Source of the DNA: Cyprinodon diabolis
Taxonomy: Eukaryota > Chordata > Actinopteri > Cyprinodontiformes > Cyprinodontidae
DNA: 64,000 nucleotides
Assembly (NCBI GenBank): GCA_030533445.1
Contig: CM060062.1
Span: 3,088,456 to 3,152,455 of the forward strand
Reading direction: 5' to 3'
A program made the position numbers and the translations under genes. Positions 13,901 to 27,741 of this stretch are shown one piece after another (position 1 is the first letter of the stretch; each line of letters starts with the position of its first letter). Below the pieces are notes generated by a model that worked only from the letters and a program-made list of their open reading frames with translations, had not been told where the DNA came from and made no database searches.

Positions 13901-14262
13901 GACGTGTTCCCCTCAGCGCCGTGTTAGACTAGCATGGGACGTTTTTCCCCTCAGTGCTGTGTTATAGATTAGAATGGGACATTTTTCCCCTCAGTGCTGT
14001 GTTATAGATTAGAATGGGACGTGTTCCCCTCAGTGCTGTGTTATAAAGTAGAATGGGACGTTTTCCCCTCAGCGCCGTGTTAGACTAGCATGGGACGTTT
14101 TTCCCCTCAGTGCTGTGTTATAGATTAGAATGGGACGTTTTCCCCTCAGTGCTGTGTTACAGATTAGAATGGGACGTTTTCCCCTCAGCGCTGTGTTAGA
14201 ATAGCATGGGACGTTTTCCCCTCATCGCTGTGTTAGACTAGAATGGGATGTTTTCTCAGCGC
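10992..14262. repeat. 39-bp minisatellite with higher-order structure
   Basis: A tandem array of about 38-39 bp monomers. Its core words are 'GACTAGAATGGGACG', 'TTTTCCCCTCAG' and 'TGCTGTGTTATA'. Monomer variants differ in recognisable ways: 'GCATGGGACG', 'CAGCGCCGTGTTAGAC', 'CATCACTGTGTTACAG' and the short 'AATAGGACGTTTACCCTCAG'. The short variant recurs at about 11561, 11754, 12099, 12444, 12750, 13095, 13401 and 13745, giving spacings near 345 or 306 bp. The first monomer (about 10992-11024) is separated from the rest by an inserted dispersed repeat. Confidence 0.95.
11025..11333 (+). repeat. Dispersed fish repeat (SINE/MITE-like) inside the minisatellite
   Basis: A roughly 300-bp unit unlike the flanking minisatellite. 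It contains 'GTGTCCTTGGGCAAGACGC', 'GAATGGGTGAATGACTGAAT' and the end 'AAAGCACTATATAAGTACAG', typical of a very common teleost interspersed repeat. I have not placed it in a named family. It separates the first minisatellite monomer from the rest of the array. Confidence 0.6.
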
Positions 14263-16150
14263 TGTCTCAGAGACCAGAGGCCTTCTTCTGTCTCCATGTT
14301 GTGTTTATAACTGTGAGCTCATCTCTCTCATGGTTCAGCAGAATGAGGCGAGTATCCTCTGACCTTTTTTGGTTCGTGTTCTTTTCCATGAAGTCACGGC
14401 CTGCGCTGGCCTTCAGGCTCTGAGACAGGAAACGTCTTTAGGAGAAACAGTCAAAACAGCAAAGGCGGAGAAGATAGGAAGCTGACAGCTGACCTTCACA
14501 TGAGGCTATGCATGAATCCCAGCCAAAGTTCAGACGGCCTTCCTGTGTGACTAATCGGCTTTGTGTTTGAGGCTCTCACAGGTTGCCCTACATGGCCCAG
14601 CACTTTTAAACTCCTCAAACACCAGCAAAATCCAAAGACCCTGAAAGTGATGCTAGAGCTGCTGAGGCGCATCCTTCAGATGGTTCCTCAGGAATCAGGT
14701 GACGAATGATGCTGTTGTTCAGAAGAAGAGGATATTTTTACTCATGTTCCTGGAAACATTTGCCTTTCATTTACTGGACTGAAGATGTGAGCTCATTGCT
14801 TCTCTACTGGAGCTGCACACTCCATACCTAGGGCAATGCTGCCCTCTAATGGTCCAGTTACAACATCTCACACATGCTGACAGCTGATGATGCTTTTCAT
14901 TTTACTGCCAGATGATGTTTAAAGTCAAAAGGTGAAGGATGTAGGCCCAATCCCCACCCGCGCCCTAACCACTAACCCTTAACTAGCAGTCCCACTCGCA
15001 GCTGTGAAAGCTGTCCGGTACAGGTTTGTGTTAGATTAGCAGAACTAGTTCCTGTGAACAACCTCTGCTGCTGGCTCTCTGCTAAAGTTAGGCTGAGCTG
15101 GAGTTATCTGCAGCTGAAAGAAAGCAGTTGGATGATCTCATTAGGAGGATCTCCTCTTGACAGTTGGTTGGAGACAGAGGGTGTGTGATAAACAGAGCAT
15201 AACTGATGGACTGTGTCTCTTGTCTCATACATCAAGCACATTCAGAGAGCTCCTTCAATGACAAATTAAAGGTGTAGATGCTTTGATAGCTGCTCAAAAA
15301 AGCACAATCTCAGATCTTTCTTCTCAGCTACTGCTACACTTTATAATCTCTGTGGCTCCCAATGTATTTAATGTCTTTACACATTTTGACTTGTTCCCAT
15401 AAGGAGTGAGTTAGGCCGTATCTCAGATTTTAGAGTCCATTTGCAATTTTTAGCTTCTCCATGAGTGTTTGTCAGGGCAGTCCTACATACTGCATTTTAA
15501 CATTGCTCTGTGAATAGGCTGCTGTCTTCTATTTAATTAGAATAATAAATTTTTACCCGAATATGCTTTAAAATTTATGGATATTTGCACAGTATTCGTT
15601 TCACTATCTGATAATTCCTTTATACTCTGCTTTACAGCTTGATATTAAATTAGCTTTGTCATTCATAATAGTTGATCCATTGGGGAATAATAAGGGGTTT
15701 ATATTTCTATTTACATTAACTCAGAGGCTATGAGCTCTGCGCTGTCATCATTATATCTGTTTACTTTCTCCTGCTGTGGCAAGTGAAAGTCTTTGTAATT
15801 TACAATTTTACACCAAATCACATTATAGATCATTATTAGAAACTCAAAACTTTAAGAATTTAAAGAAATAAATTATACATTTTAGAAGTAATAGCAGTGC
15901 AAATATTATTAAGAATAGTTTGTGTTTTATTTAGCCTATACGTCTACTGAAATAACTTACCACTAGAGGGCGCACTTGCTCTTCCAGTTTCTATTTTCCT
16001 ATTTAATCAGTTTAAGCACATTTTATATAAAATAATAAAATCTTTGTGTAAAATAGTTTTATGCTAAAAAAACCTTCAAACCCATAAAATATCTTCCAAA
16101 TAAAGAAAATAAAATGCGACCCATCAGCCCTCCGTTCTTATGACGTAGCG
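14263..16150. other. Region upstream of rpl10, no gene seen
   Basis: No exons recognised. The left part (14263-14900) is ordinary unique-looking sequence; the right part is AT-rich. Sequence near 16135-16160 becomes more CpG-containing where it meets the rpl10 promoter. Confidence 0.4.
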
Positions 16151-16181
16151 GATGTAGTTTCTACTTCCTTTCCTCCATTAG
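16140..16181 (+). promoter_or_regulatory. rpl10: Probable rpl10 core promoter and non-coding first exon
   Basis: The sequence 'CTACTTCCTTTCCTCCATTA' is a pyrimidine tract of the 5'TOP type expected at ribosomal-protein start sites. It is followed at 16182 by a good splice donor (GTGAGT). The next acceptor at 16304 opens the exon with the start codon. Inference: transcription starts within the C/T tract and the first exon is only about 10-20 nt and non-coding. The TOP tract would place rpl10 translation under growth (mTOR/LARP1) control, as known for the family. Confidence 0.6.
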
Positions 16182-16313
16182 GTGAGTCCGTGGCGGCAGC
16201 ACGTTCTCTGGCTCTGCCGCTTTAACCGACATATTTAATGTTCTATTAGTTAAAAGTGGGTTTAGATTGAATCAAAGTAACTGGTTGTTTTTTATTGATC
16301 ACAGATCGCCACC

Positions 16314-19990
<3,677 letters not shown>

Positions 19991-20012
19991 CCTCTGCACG
20001 CTCTGTGACGAC

Positions 20013-20018
20013 AATAAA
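20013..20018 (+). promoter_or_regulatory. rpl10: rpl10 polyadenylation signal
   Basis: A canonical AATAAA 22 nt after the rpl10 stop codon, followed within about 25 nt by a T-rich stretch. This gives a very short 3' UTR, normal for ribosomal-protein mRNAs. Confidence 0.85.
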
Positions 20019-20287
20019 CAGATTTGGTTCAGAAAAAGATCTGCTTTGTTTTTATTTCTACTTGTTGCATAAAAACATCTAATCTGTTGACTGGATGATT
20101 GAAACAGGAGGAAATATTGACATCTTCCATTTTAAACCCGTCAACAGTTCAGCCTCTGACATCAGGGAAGGGGGCGTGGCCGTTAAGGACGCCATCAGGT
20201 GATTGAAATGGCTAAAACTTCTATTAAGTTAATACCTATAGCTCCAATAAACATGTTATCTAAGGTCTCTATAGATACAGATTAACC

Positions 20288-20390
20288 AGATCAGAGACTC
20301 ATTGACTCTTCAGCAATTCCTCTCTAAGCGTGCTTGTAGTGACAGTGGAGAGGAAAAACTCAGGAAGAAACCTTATGCTGAGATCAAGTG
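20288..20390 (-). repeat. Small L2 LINE 3' fragment
   Basis: Shares 'CATTGACTCTTCAGCAAT', 'GACAGTGGAGAGGAAAAACT' and 'CAGGAAGAAACCT' with the L2 3' ends at 5645 and 62549, in the same orientation. Only about 100 bp survive. Confidence 0.65.
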
Positions 20391-21060
20391 GCAATGGCCC
20401 ATTTGCTGTACAGCGCCATCATGTGGACAAAGCTGTCATGTCAGTTTGGGTGATTTAGACTGCTGGACTTTAGCCTGTTTATGGAGAAAATTTAAAGATT
20501 TGATATTTAGAAAGTTCACAATTTGATTAAACTCACTGCAATGAAAATAAGATTTAAAAAACTTTGCTTGTAAAGGCAGACGGTCGGTCTGTCCAGCCCG
20601 TATGAGCTACAGCAAAACAAATCAATATGGAAATAAAATAATTTCAAGCACAGAAAGTAAAGCTTAAGACCATGAAGAAAGAACCAATGCTTCTTTCTCC
20701 TGACTTTGCTTCAGATTTTGCCTGAATCTTTCTGTTCCAAACTAGATTCTAGAACCAGGAACTGAGTCAGGTGTCAGCACTGACCTTTGACCCTATAACC
20801 ACAGGAGAATCATTTGTTTATCAACTCTCTGTAAACATGGGTGTTTCTAACGGGGCCAATGTCCCCGTGAATCTGGTTCTGACCTGTTCTGCAGAAATAA
20901 AACTGATTACTGTGATGTTTGCCACTGAAACCACACCTGATTGCTCTGTTTGAAGTATTTCTATTAGTTTTACTGTGATTCAGAAATGAAGCTGAATGAA
21001 ACTTAAAGCTTCAGAGATCCTGAAGGTAGATCCGTTTCCTGTCATTAGACCGAAGCTCTT

Positions 21061-21096
21061 TTTTTAGAGCATAAACAGTGGTTTATGCTCTAAAAA
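21061..21096. repeat. Perfect 16-bp inverted repeat, 4-nt loop
   Basis: The arm 'TTTTTAGAGCATAAAC' is followed by AGTG and its exact reverse complement 'GTTTATGCTCTAAAAA'. No coding region adjoins it. It may be the centre of a decayed palindromic MITE. Confidence 0.9.
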
Positions 21097-21123
21097 CATT
21101 CTAAATGACTTTGTTTCAAGTAA

Positions 21124-21385
21124 ATTATGGACGCTACCCACTCAGGACACTTGGAATACATTGGACGAGCAGTATGGAGGAATATTGACACGTTTTTTGT
21201 GGACTTTTATGGACCTTTCTGCCTCGGGCACCATAGACCATTATTTGAACGTCAGCAGACAGCAAGAAGCCTCCCAGATCTCCAGATGCATTTGAGATAT
21301 CAAAAAAGTACTCCAGAGTGTTGTTCAGCATGGGGGTGAGTAGAAAATGAAGGCTAATCATGTTTTGGGTGTACTATTCCTTTAA
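21124..21385. repeat. Possible dispersed repeat
   Basis: The segment ends 'GGGGGTGAGTAGAAAATGA' and 'GGGTGTACTATTCCTTTAA', resembling the conserved ends of fish palindromic MITEs. Only one end is recognisable, so extent is uncertain. Confidence 0.3.
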
Positions 21386-21749
21386 CACTCTTTTTGTTGT
21401 TCTTGCATTAGAACTGCAGTAAAATGTGTAAATCTCATTAACAGCCAGATTCACTCTTCCTGCCGGTGTGACAAATCAACTGGGGACGAGATTAACTGGT
21501 TAGAATCTATGCGCACAGCAGATGTTACTGAAGCTTAGGTGGCTGTGTTGATGCCTGGCGAAAAAATATTCCTAACGTAACAAAACTGTTCGCCAAAAAA
21601 AATCAACCGACATATCTAATGAATTAATTTCTGTTTTGTTTTGTTTTTTCAGATTAGAACGATGTGGTAAAGAACTTGAATCCTCAGCAAAGCAAGTAGT
21701 GCAAAGAATCCCACACAGAGAACAGCGTCGTTCACAAGTGTAAAGAAAA

Positions 21750-24613
21750 AATACAAATTAAAGCCACAAGTGGCATTGCGCGGCCCTCGCAGCTCGCACC
21801 GCCTGGTATGTTGCGACCGCGGGAACCAAGCGACCTCTACCTCCACGCTCCTTCTCAGCCTATGCTCCTGCTCTTCAGCCTATGCCTGCTGCTTCTTCTC
21901 CTCATCCTCTTCATCACCCTGCTGCTGCTTCTCTTCATCCTTCTCTTGCTCATTCTGCTGCTGGCACTGTTTCCCATACTCTTCCTCTGTAACTTCGTCT
22001 TATCTTCCTCATCCTCCTGCTTCTCATGCTCCTCCTCCTGCAGCTGCTCTCACTGCGTCTCCTCATCCTCATCATCTCCTCCATCTCCTCCCCCTCCTGG
22101 TACTATGTTGACCTTCCATATTGAGGTTATAAAATGATGGCTTTGTATGACTGGAGTTAACAGTTTGATGCTTAGCCAAACCCTCATGCTTCCATGTAGA
22201 ATAATCATTTTGATAACTTTTAATCTGCTATGAATTATAGCCCATGCAAAGTGAATCTGAAGTCTCTGTCTTAAAAACAAAAACAAATAGCCCTTCACTG
22301 AGATACGTCATGACTTAAAAACAGAAAATGGTATGTTTGATCCAAAATGGCCCGACTTCCTGTTGGGTTTGGACCATGGGTCCATTAGACTTTTTTGGGC
22401 ATCCTGTTCGGTTATACATGTGTACCAAATTTTATAATCCTCAATAAAAGCAGGGCCTGCGGCAGTTATGTCATACTGTTATTGCTGGAAGTCTGATTTG
22501 GATGCTTGGCCACGCCCACATGGTTTGTCACAGCAAAAATCTTTTGATAACTTTTGATCCCTTGTGTCTTAAGTCTAGGCTCAGCAAGTTAGAAGTTTGC
22601 AGCCCAATTGCTCAAGGAGGAGTTAGCTAACATACAATATAAAGATGAAAAAGCTAATGATGGCTTTGATTCAAAATGGCGGACTTCCTGTGGGGTTTAG
22701 ACCATGGCTCCAATATAACTTTTTTTACATATGTACATATCTGTGCCAAATTTCATAACTCTCATTTAAAAAATGGCCTGGGGCTTGCATTGTGTTTCAT
22801 AGCAAAGGGACCACATTTGACGCTTGGCCACGCCCACATGCTTTGATGTAGAAAAATTCCTTTGATACCTTTTGATCCCCTGTACCTCAGCTCAAGGTGG
22901 AGTAAGTTTGAACTCTGTAACTCAAAAGCTCTAGGAGGAGTTCGCTCAAATAGGTCACAAAGGTAAAAAAGCAAAGGGATTTATTTGATTCAAAATGGCC
23001 GACTTCCTGTGGGGTTTGGACCATGGCTCCAAGAGGCTTTTTTCTAGGTTCTGTGGGGTTACATAAGTGGTCCAAGTTTCAGAACCCTCAGTCATAACCT
23101 GGCGTGGGGCTTACCCTTTGTTTCCCTGCCTAATGACCAAGTTTGACGCCTAGCCACGCCCACATGCTTTGATGTAGAAAAATTCCTTTGATAACTTTTG
23201 ATCCCCTATGCCTCAAGTCAAGGTGGAGTTAGTTTGAAGTATGTAACTCAAAAGCTCTAGGAGGAGTTCGCTCCAACACGTCACAAAGGTAAAAAAGCAA
23301 TGGGTTTTCTTTGATTCAAAATGGCCGACTTCCTGTGGGGTTTGGACCATGGCTCCAAGAGTCTTTTTTGTAGGTCCTGAGGGGTTACATAAGTAGTCCA
23401 AGTTTCATAACTCTGTCATAATATGACATGGGGCTTACCCTTTGTTTCCCTGCCTAATGACCAAGTTTGACGCTTGGCCACGCCCACATGCTTTGACGTA
23501 GAAAAATTCCTTTGATAACTTTCAATCCCCAATGCCTCAAGTCAAGGTGGAGTTAGTTTGAAGCCTGTGACTCAAAAGCTGTAGGAGGAGTTCGTTCAAA
23601 TATAGAGGCTATAAAGTGCAAAATTACGGTGAAAATTTGAACTTCAATCCAAAATGGCTGACTTCCTGTGGGGTTTAGGCCATGGCTCCAAGAGGCTTTT
23701 TTGTAGGTCCTGGTGGGTTTAACATGTGTGCCAACTTTCATAATCCTAAGTAATTGCATGGCTTGGGGCTGCTCTTTTTAGTTTTTATAGGGGGCGCTGT
23801 ATAGAAAGTAAGCCACGCCCATCGATTATTGGCCTAGATTCTTGTGTGGCCTTGGACCAAGTTCCATCCTAGTGACTTTGGTGCAGATTGAAGGATCTAT
23901 GAGGAGATGAGAGCCAAAAGTATGGTCACGGCGAAACGCCTGACTTTGCCAGGTCACAATGGCAACGCCATTTAACTCAAAAACTTTGTGCTTTAAACGA
24001 AGTTAGACCAACATGTTTTCTATCATCTGACAAAGTTTCAAGGTGCTGGTGTTTAAAATGACTGAAAGGGACCCCCCCATGTGGAAAAAAGTGACTTTCT
24101 TCCCTGAAGGGGCGGGGCTTAGATGATGTCATCATTTGACCACCGAGTATGGTCAAGCACCCAAAGGGGCTCCTTACTGCCAAACTTGGTTTGATTTGAA
24201 CTTTTTTTGTAAAAGTTATTCCACTTTGAAATTCTTCAAAAGTAGCCTAACTTCGGGGCCCCTGGGGACCCCTTAAACATGCTCAAAAACGAAAATCTTT
24301 GATAACTTTTAATCTCCAATGCCTTAACTGCATAATGACCGAGTTTGAAGCCGTTAGCTCATAATCCCTAGGAGTTCGTTAAAGTTCGACATGAGCGAAA
24401 ATGAAAAATGGCCAAAAATCGCACTTTGACCCAAAATGGCCGACTTCCTGTGGGTTTTAGGGCATACCTCCAAAAGACTTTTTTTCATGATTTGAGATCT
24501 ACCTGTGTGCCAAATTTTAAATCTCTGTGACTTACAGTTTCCCCCAACTCACATTAGGGGGCGCTGTGGCGTAATTTGGGGGTGGCCATTTTGGATTCCA
24601 TTATAGACCGGCT
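21750..24613 (+). repeat. Left part of an old mobile element with about 325-bp internal repeats
   Basis: From about 22340 a diverged unit recurs. The word 'CTTCCTGTGGGGTTT' or close variants starts at 22356, 22684, 23004, 23329, 23662 and 24444, spaced 320-333 bp for the first five. Companion words are 'CACGCCCACATGCTTTGA' and 'CCTTTGATAACTTTTGATCC'. A C/T-rich low-complexity block (about 21840-22100) precedes it. The sequence stops at 24613, exactly where the Ginger-like element begins; matching right-hand sequence resumes at 33084 and, past the LINE, at 37904-38053. The family is unknown to me; the left boundary is a guess. Confidence 0.65.
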
Positions 24614-24692
24614 TGTCGCTACCCGATCCGTACCGGTAGCACGATCCGTACCATCAGCTCATTTGCGCCTGCGCAAACAGAATAACTTCCGG
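24614..24692 (+). repeat. Ginger-like element, left terminal inverted repeat
   Basis: Pairs with 33005-33083 in inverted orientation at about 74 of 79 positions. Shared core words include 'GCACGATCCGTACCATCAGC' and 'CAAACAGAATAACTTCCGG'. It contains the internal direct repeat 'GATCCGTACC' and a 'TGCGCCTGCGCA' near-palindrome, which may be transposase binding sites. Confidence 0.92.
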
Positions 24693-25377
24693 GTCGCCAA
24701 AAAATAATGTAATTACGGTACTGAAAAAACTTTATTTATATCCTTAAATAATTAAAGAATACTAAACTACATCATAAAGACAATATTGAAGACTTTTCTG
24801 GAAGAAATGGATGCTTTTTAAATTCAATCTATTGTATTGCTTGATGTCATCATCAGACATGCTAAGAGCAGTCTGGGAATATATTATTGTGTAACGTTTA
24901 TCTGATGCACTCTATGATAATAGAGTGAATGCACTCTATTATTTTTTTATTTGAGAAAAAAAATTTTTTATTCCTTAATAACATTTATTTTGTTTACACC
25001 CACACACACACATATATATAATATATATATATATATATACTCCATATTGTAATGTTTTTCATTACATAAAGTTGTATAATAAACTTGAACACAATTACTC
25101 TTGTATAAAATAGATTTTTTAAGCACGTTAAAGTTATCAGTTGATATTTTAGCGCCCTCTGGTGTACACATCAAAAACAGGAGAAGACCTCGTCATTAAT
25201 GCCCACATTGTTTATGTTTTACAAAAACCGAACAGGTAATAGAACAAAGAACACATAACAAAGCCAAAGCATACATTATTACAAAATGGTAGTTAGAAAA
25301 GTTGGGCAGAGAATAAAATAATTCAGAGAGAGAAAGAAAACCTTTAAAACTTATTAAGAACTGACTATACAAACATT

Positions 25378-25644
25378 CTAAGAACTATACTCGTAAAACA
25401 TGGTATTGACCTTTAGTCCCTTTACATCAACACAGTTGATGTAAAACATTTCCATGTCTTCCTGATACTGGAAGGAAATTAAGAAGGGATCCTTTGCAGA
25501 ACTGTATCCTTCAAGGGCCATTTTCTGCCTGGGCTTGCTCATCTGTAAGACTTCAGGTTCTCCTATTTCCCCACGGAATAAGGCTTTGTGCTGTTGAATC
25601 CAGTCCCATGCTTTATGCAAGTCCCTCAGGGTCTGTGTCTGTCC
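25378..25644 (-). pseudogene. SMC5 hinge-like exon inside the Ginger-like element
   Basis: Behind a strong acceptor (T-rich tract then TTTAG, ending at 25645) an open frame of 88 codons runs to a stop at 25378. It aligns in my memory with the SMC5 hinge segment: 'RDLHKAWDWIQQHKALF', 'GEIGEPEVLQM', a gap-free spacer, then 'DPFLISFQYQEDMEMF' and 'LKVNTMF'. Shared landmarks are the Ala-aromatic-acid-Trp motif, Glu-Pro, the QEDME block and the Lys-x-Leu-x-Val-Asn end. Known: this hinge half pairs SMC5 with SMC6. It lies between the transposon's inverted repeats on its coding strand, so I infer capture from host SMC5. Whether it is spliced to the protease is unknown. Confidence 0.6.
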
Positions 25645-25953
25645 CTAAAGTATGAAAAAAGTACATAAAAAAAAACGTAAAATACTATATAGTATATATA
25701 TATACACACGTGACTCAATTCTGTAGTTTCAAAAGAGGTGATCAGGAAAGAGCAGAACCAGGAGCTTGATGCTTTTCACCCTCGCTACACTAGCACTAGA
25801 CATTAAACACACACCTTCGCATTGCCCTCTCCACCATCACCATTTCTGGGGGAAGTCTCTGCACTGGTGGACTTTGGAACCCTGAAAGACCGGTTCCAGG
25901 ATTCAGTGGCGGCTGGTGAAAAATATTTTTGGTGGGGCTGATATAGCCTAGTG

Positions 25954-27153
25954 CAGTGGTTCCCAAACTTTTTGTGCCCAAGGCACACCAAATGACAAGT
26001 AAAAATCTCAAGGCACACTTATTGTGCTAAAGAGTATTTAAAAACCTGTGTCATCCATCGTGTTTAGCAAAATATTTGTTATAATTATGTACTAATTCAA
26101 AATAAATTTTGACAAGACAACTATATTACTCATGAAATATTTATTAACAAAATATTCCAAAATTTAATTTGAAACTTCATCAAAATAGGCTTCATTAAAG
26201 CAGCCACACGCCTATTTAAATCATGGTTCACAAAATTAAAAACGAAGCAAAGAAAACTCAGCAGAAATTAAGCACAAAGAACTGTCAATGCAAGGAAGCT
26301 GCACTGTCCATTGTCCTGAACTACAAATAAATGTAAAAATTTTTTATCAGCATTGAAACGTGTGCTGTTCTAAATATTTTTTCTGCTTACAACTTAGTGA
26401 GACACGTGTGCCTGTCGGTGCGCACAGATTTTTTTAATCCTTGGTGGCTCTGAGGAGAGGGCCACACGCAAGTCCTGTTCAACAGAGAACCGTGACCTCC
26501 TGTTGTTATTCATGTAAACCAGAGTAGAGAACGCCAGCTCACACAGGTAAGTAGTAGGGAAAAGAAGAAGTTGCTCAATTGCGTGGCGTGAGCCAAAACT
26601 GATCCAGTGGGAGCTCAAGAAATTTGAGTTTTAATGTGCGGTCCGCACGGAGCTCTGCGCACTCCTCTCTTTCTTTCATTGTCAGTTTTTCTGTTAAAGA
26701 TTCCTGGTTGAATGGGTCTCGGATCCAGTCGTAATCCTCAACGTCAGCAACATGTGGAAAGTAACGCTCAAACCTCTCTTTTAAGCTCTGAAGGTGTTCG
26801 GCATATAATGCGCGCTCCTTTGCTGCCTGCGGCGCTGCTGATGGCAGCGGGAACATGTCAATCGTGCCCTGTTCCAAAGCCTTGCGCCACAGGATGATAA
26901 TTCCTACCTACGCATCTCCGTGGTCAGGGAGTTCTCCTTGAGTTTTTTTTTTCTTTTTAGATTATTTTAATGTAGTTTGCCTCTGTTTTGTGAAAATGGA
27001 TGCAAACAAAGTAGTGATATGACCGTATAGGCTTTTTATTTTTCTGTTATTATATTGTATTGACCATTCATGGTTGTCACAAAATTCCACGGCACACCCG
27101 CACTTGACTCACGGCACACCAGTGTGCCGCGGCACACCATTAGGGAACCACTG
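25954..27153 (-). mobile_element. hAT element (inner), 1.2 kb, deleted
   Basis: Inverted ends CAGTGGTTCCCAAACTTTT and, at the right, GGGAACCACTG. The flanking 8-bp duplication GCCTAGTG is perfect (25946-25953 and 27154-27161). The ends also carry 'CAAGGCACACC'-type words repeated in inverted orientation. Internally only the 3' part of a transposase gene survives. It is nested near the left end of the outer hAT element. Confidence 0.94.
26394..26877 (-). pseudogene. hAT transposase C-terminal remnant
   Basis: Two overlapping minus-strand frames. The upstream one (26877-26575) includes 'LYAEHLQSLKERFERYFPHV' and 'DWIRDPFNQES'. The downstream one (26618-26394) includes 'FPTTYLCELAFSTLVYMN' and 'RVALSSEPPRIKKICAHRQA', the conserved dimerisation region at the C-terminus of hAT (ZBED-like) transposases. 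A frameshift separates them, and the DNA-binding and N-terminal catalytic parts are absent. It is a relic of the inner hAT element's own gene. Confidence 0.85.
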
Positions 27154-27707
27154 GCCTAGTGTATGTCTCCAACTAATCCGGAATAAGAATTCAAATAAAC
27201 AATTGGACAATACATACAATTTAACAGTAATGATTTAATTTACTATATAATAACAGTAACAGTGATGATTTTGGTCACTGTGACAGGGTTCTTTGGCCTC
27301 CAAGAATCCAGGCTCAGTCGGGTTACCGGTGTTGGTGATTTATTGTGCTCAAAAACTCAAAACAGGGTGCAAAAGAAACTAAACATGTACAAGATCCTCT
27401 GGGCCTCAGCCTCCCTCCAGTTACCAGCAATGTAACAAAGAAACAGAAAACAAAAATTGCCGCTTTTCTTCCCACAGCCCTCATTAGATAGTTTAAGCCC
27501 CTACAGGCTCTCTTATTTCTGATTTCTTCTCATTAATCAGTTTTGTCCATATATTACCTCCACAAACAATTGATGTACAAAAACAAATAATTAACAAATA
27601 ATAACGAATAATTTTTACAACTTAATTATTTTACACAGATTCAATTACACCAAACTGGGTTTGAACCCAGCAAAGACGCAGCCAGACTGAAGATGACAAG
27701 TCCCCGT

Positions 27708-27741
<34 letters not shown>

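Larger units (their letters stand above)
20019..21749. other. Intergenic stretch downstream of rpl10
   Basis: No host exon recognised. It contains a small L2 fragment (20288-20390), a perfect hairpin (21061-21096) and a possible dispersed repeat (about 21124-21385), described separately. The open frame at 20771-20953 lacks any family signature. Confidence 0.4.

Noticed and set aside
21770..22137. Leucine/cysteine-rich membrane protein frames
   Set aside because: They come from a C/T-rich low-complexity tract open in several frames, with no exon structure.
25378..25644. Part of the genuine host smc5 gene
   Set aside because: It is a single diverged exon lying between transposon ends; no neighbouring SMC5 exons were seen.
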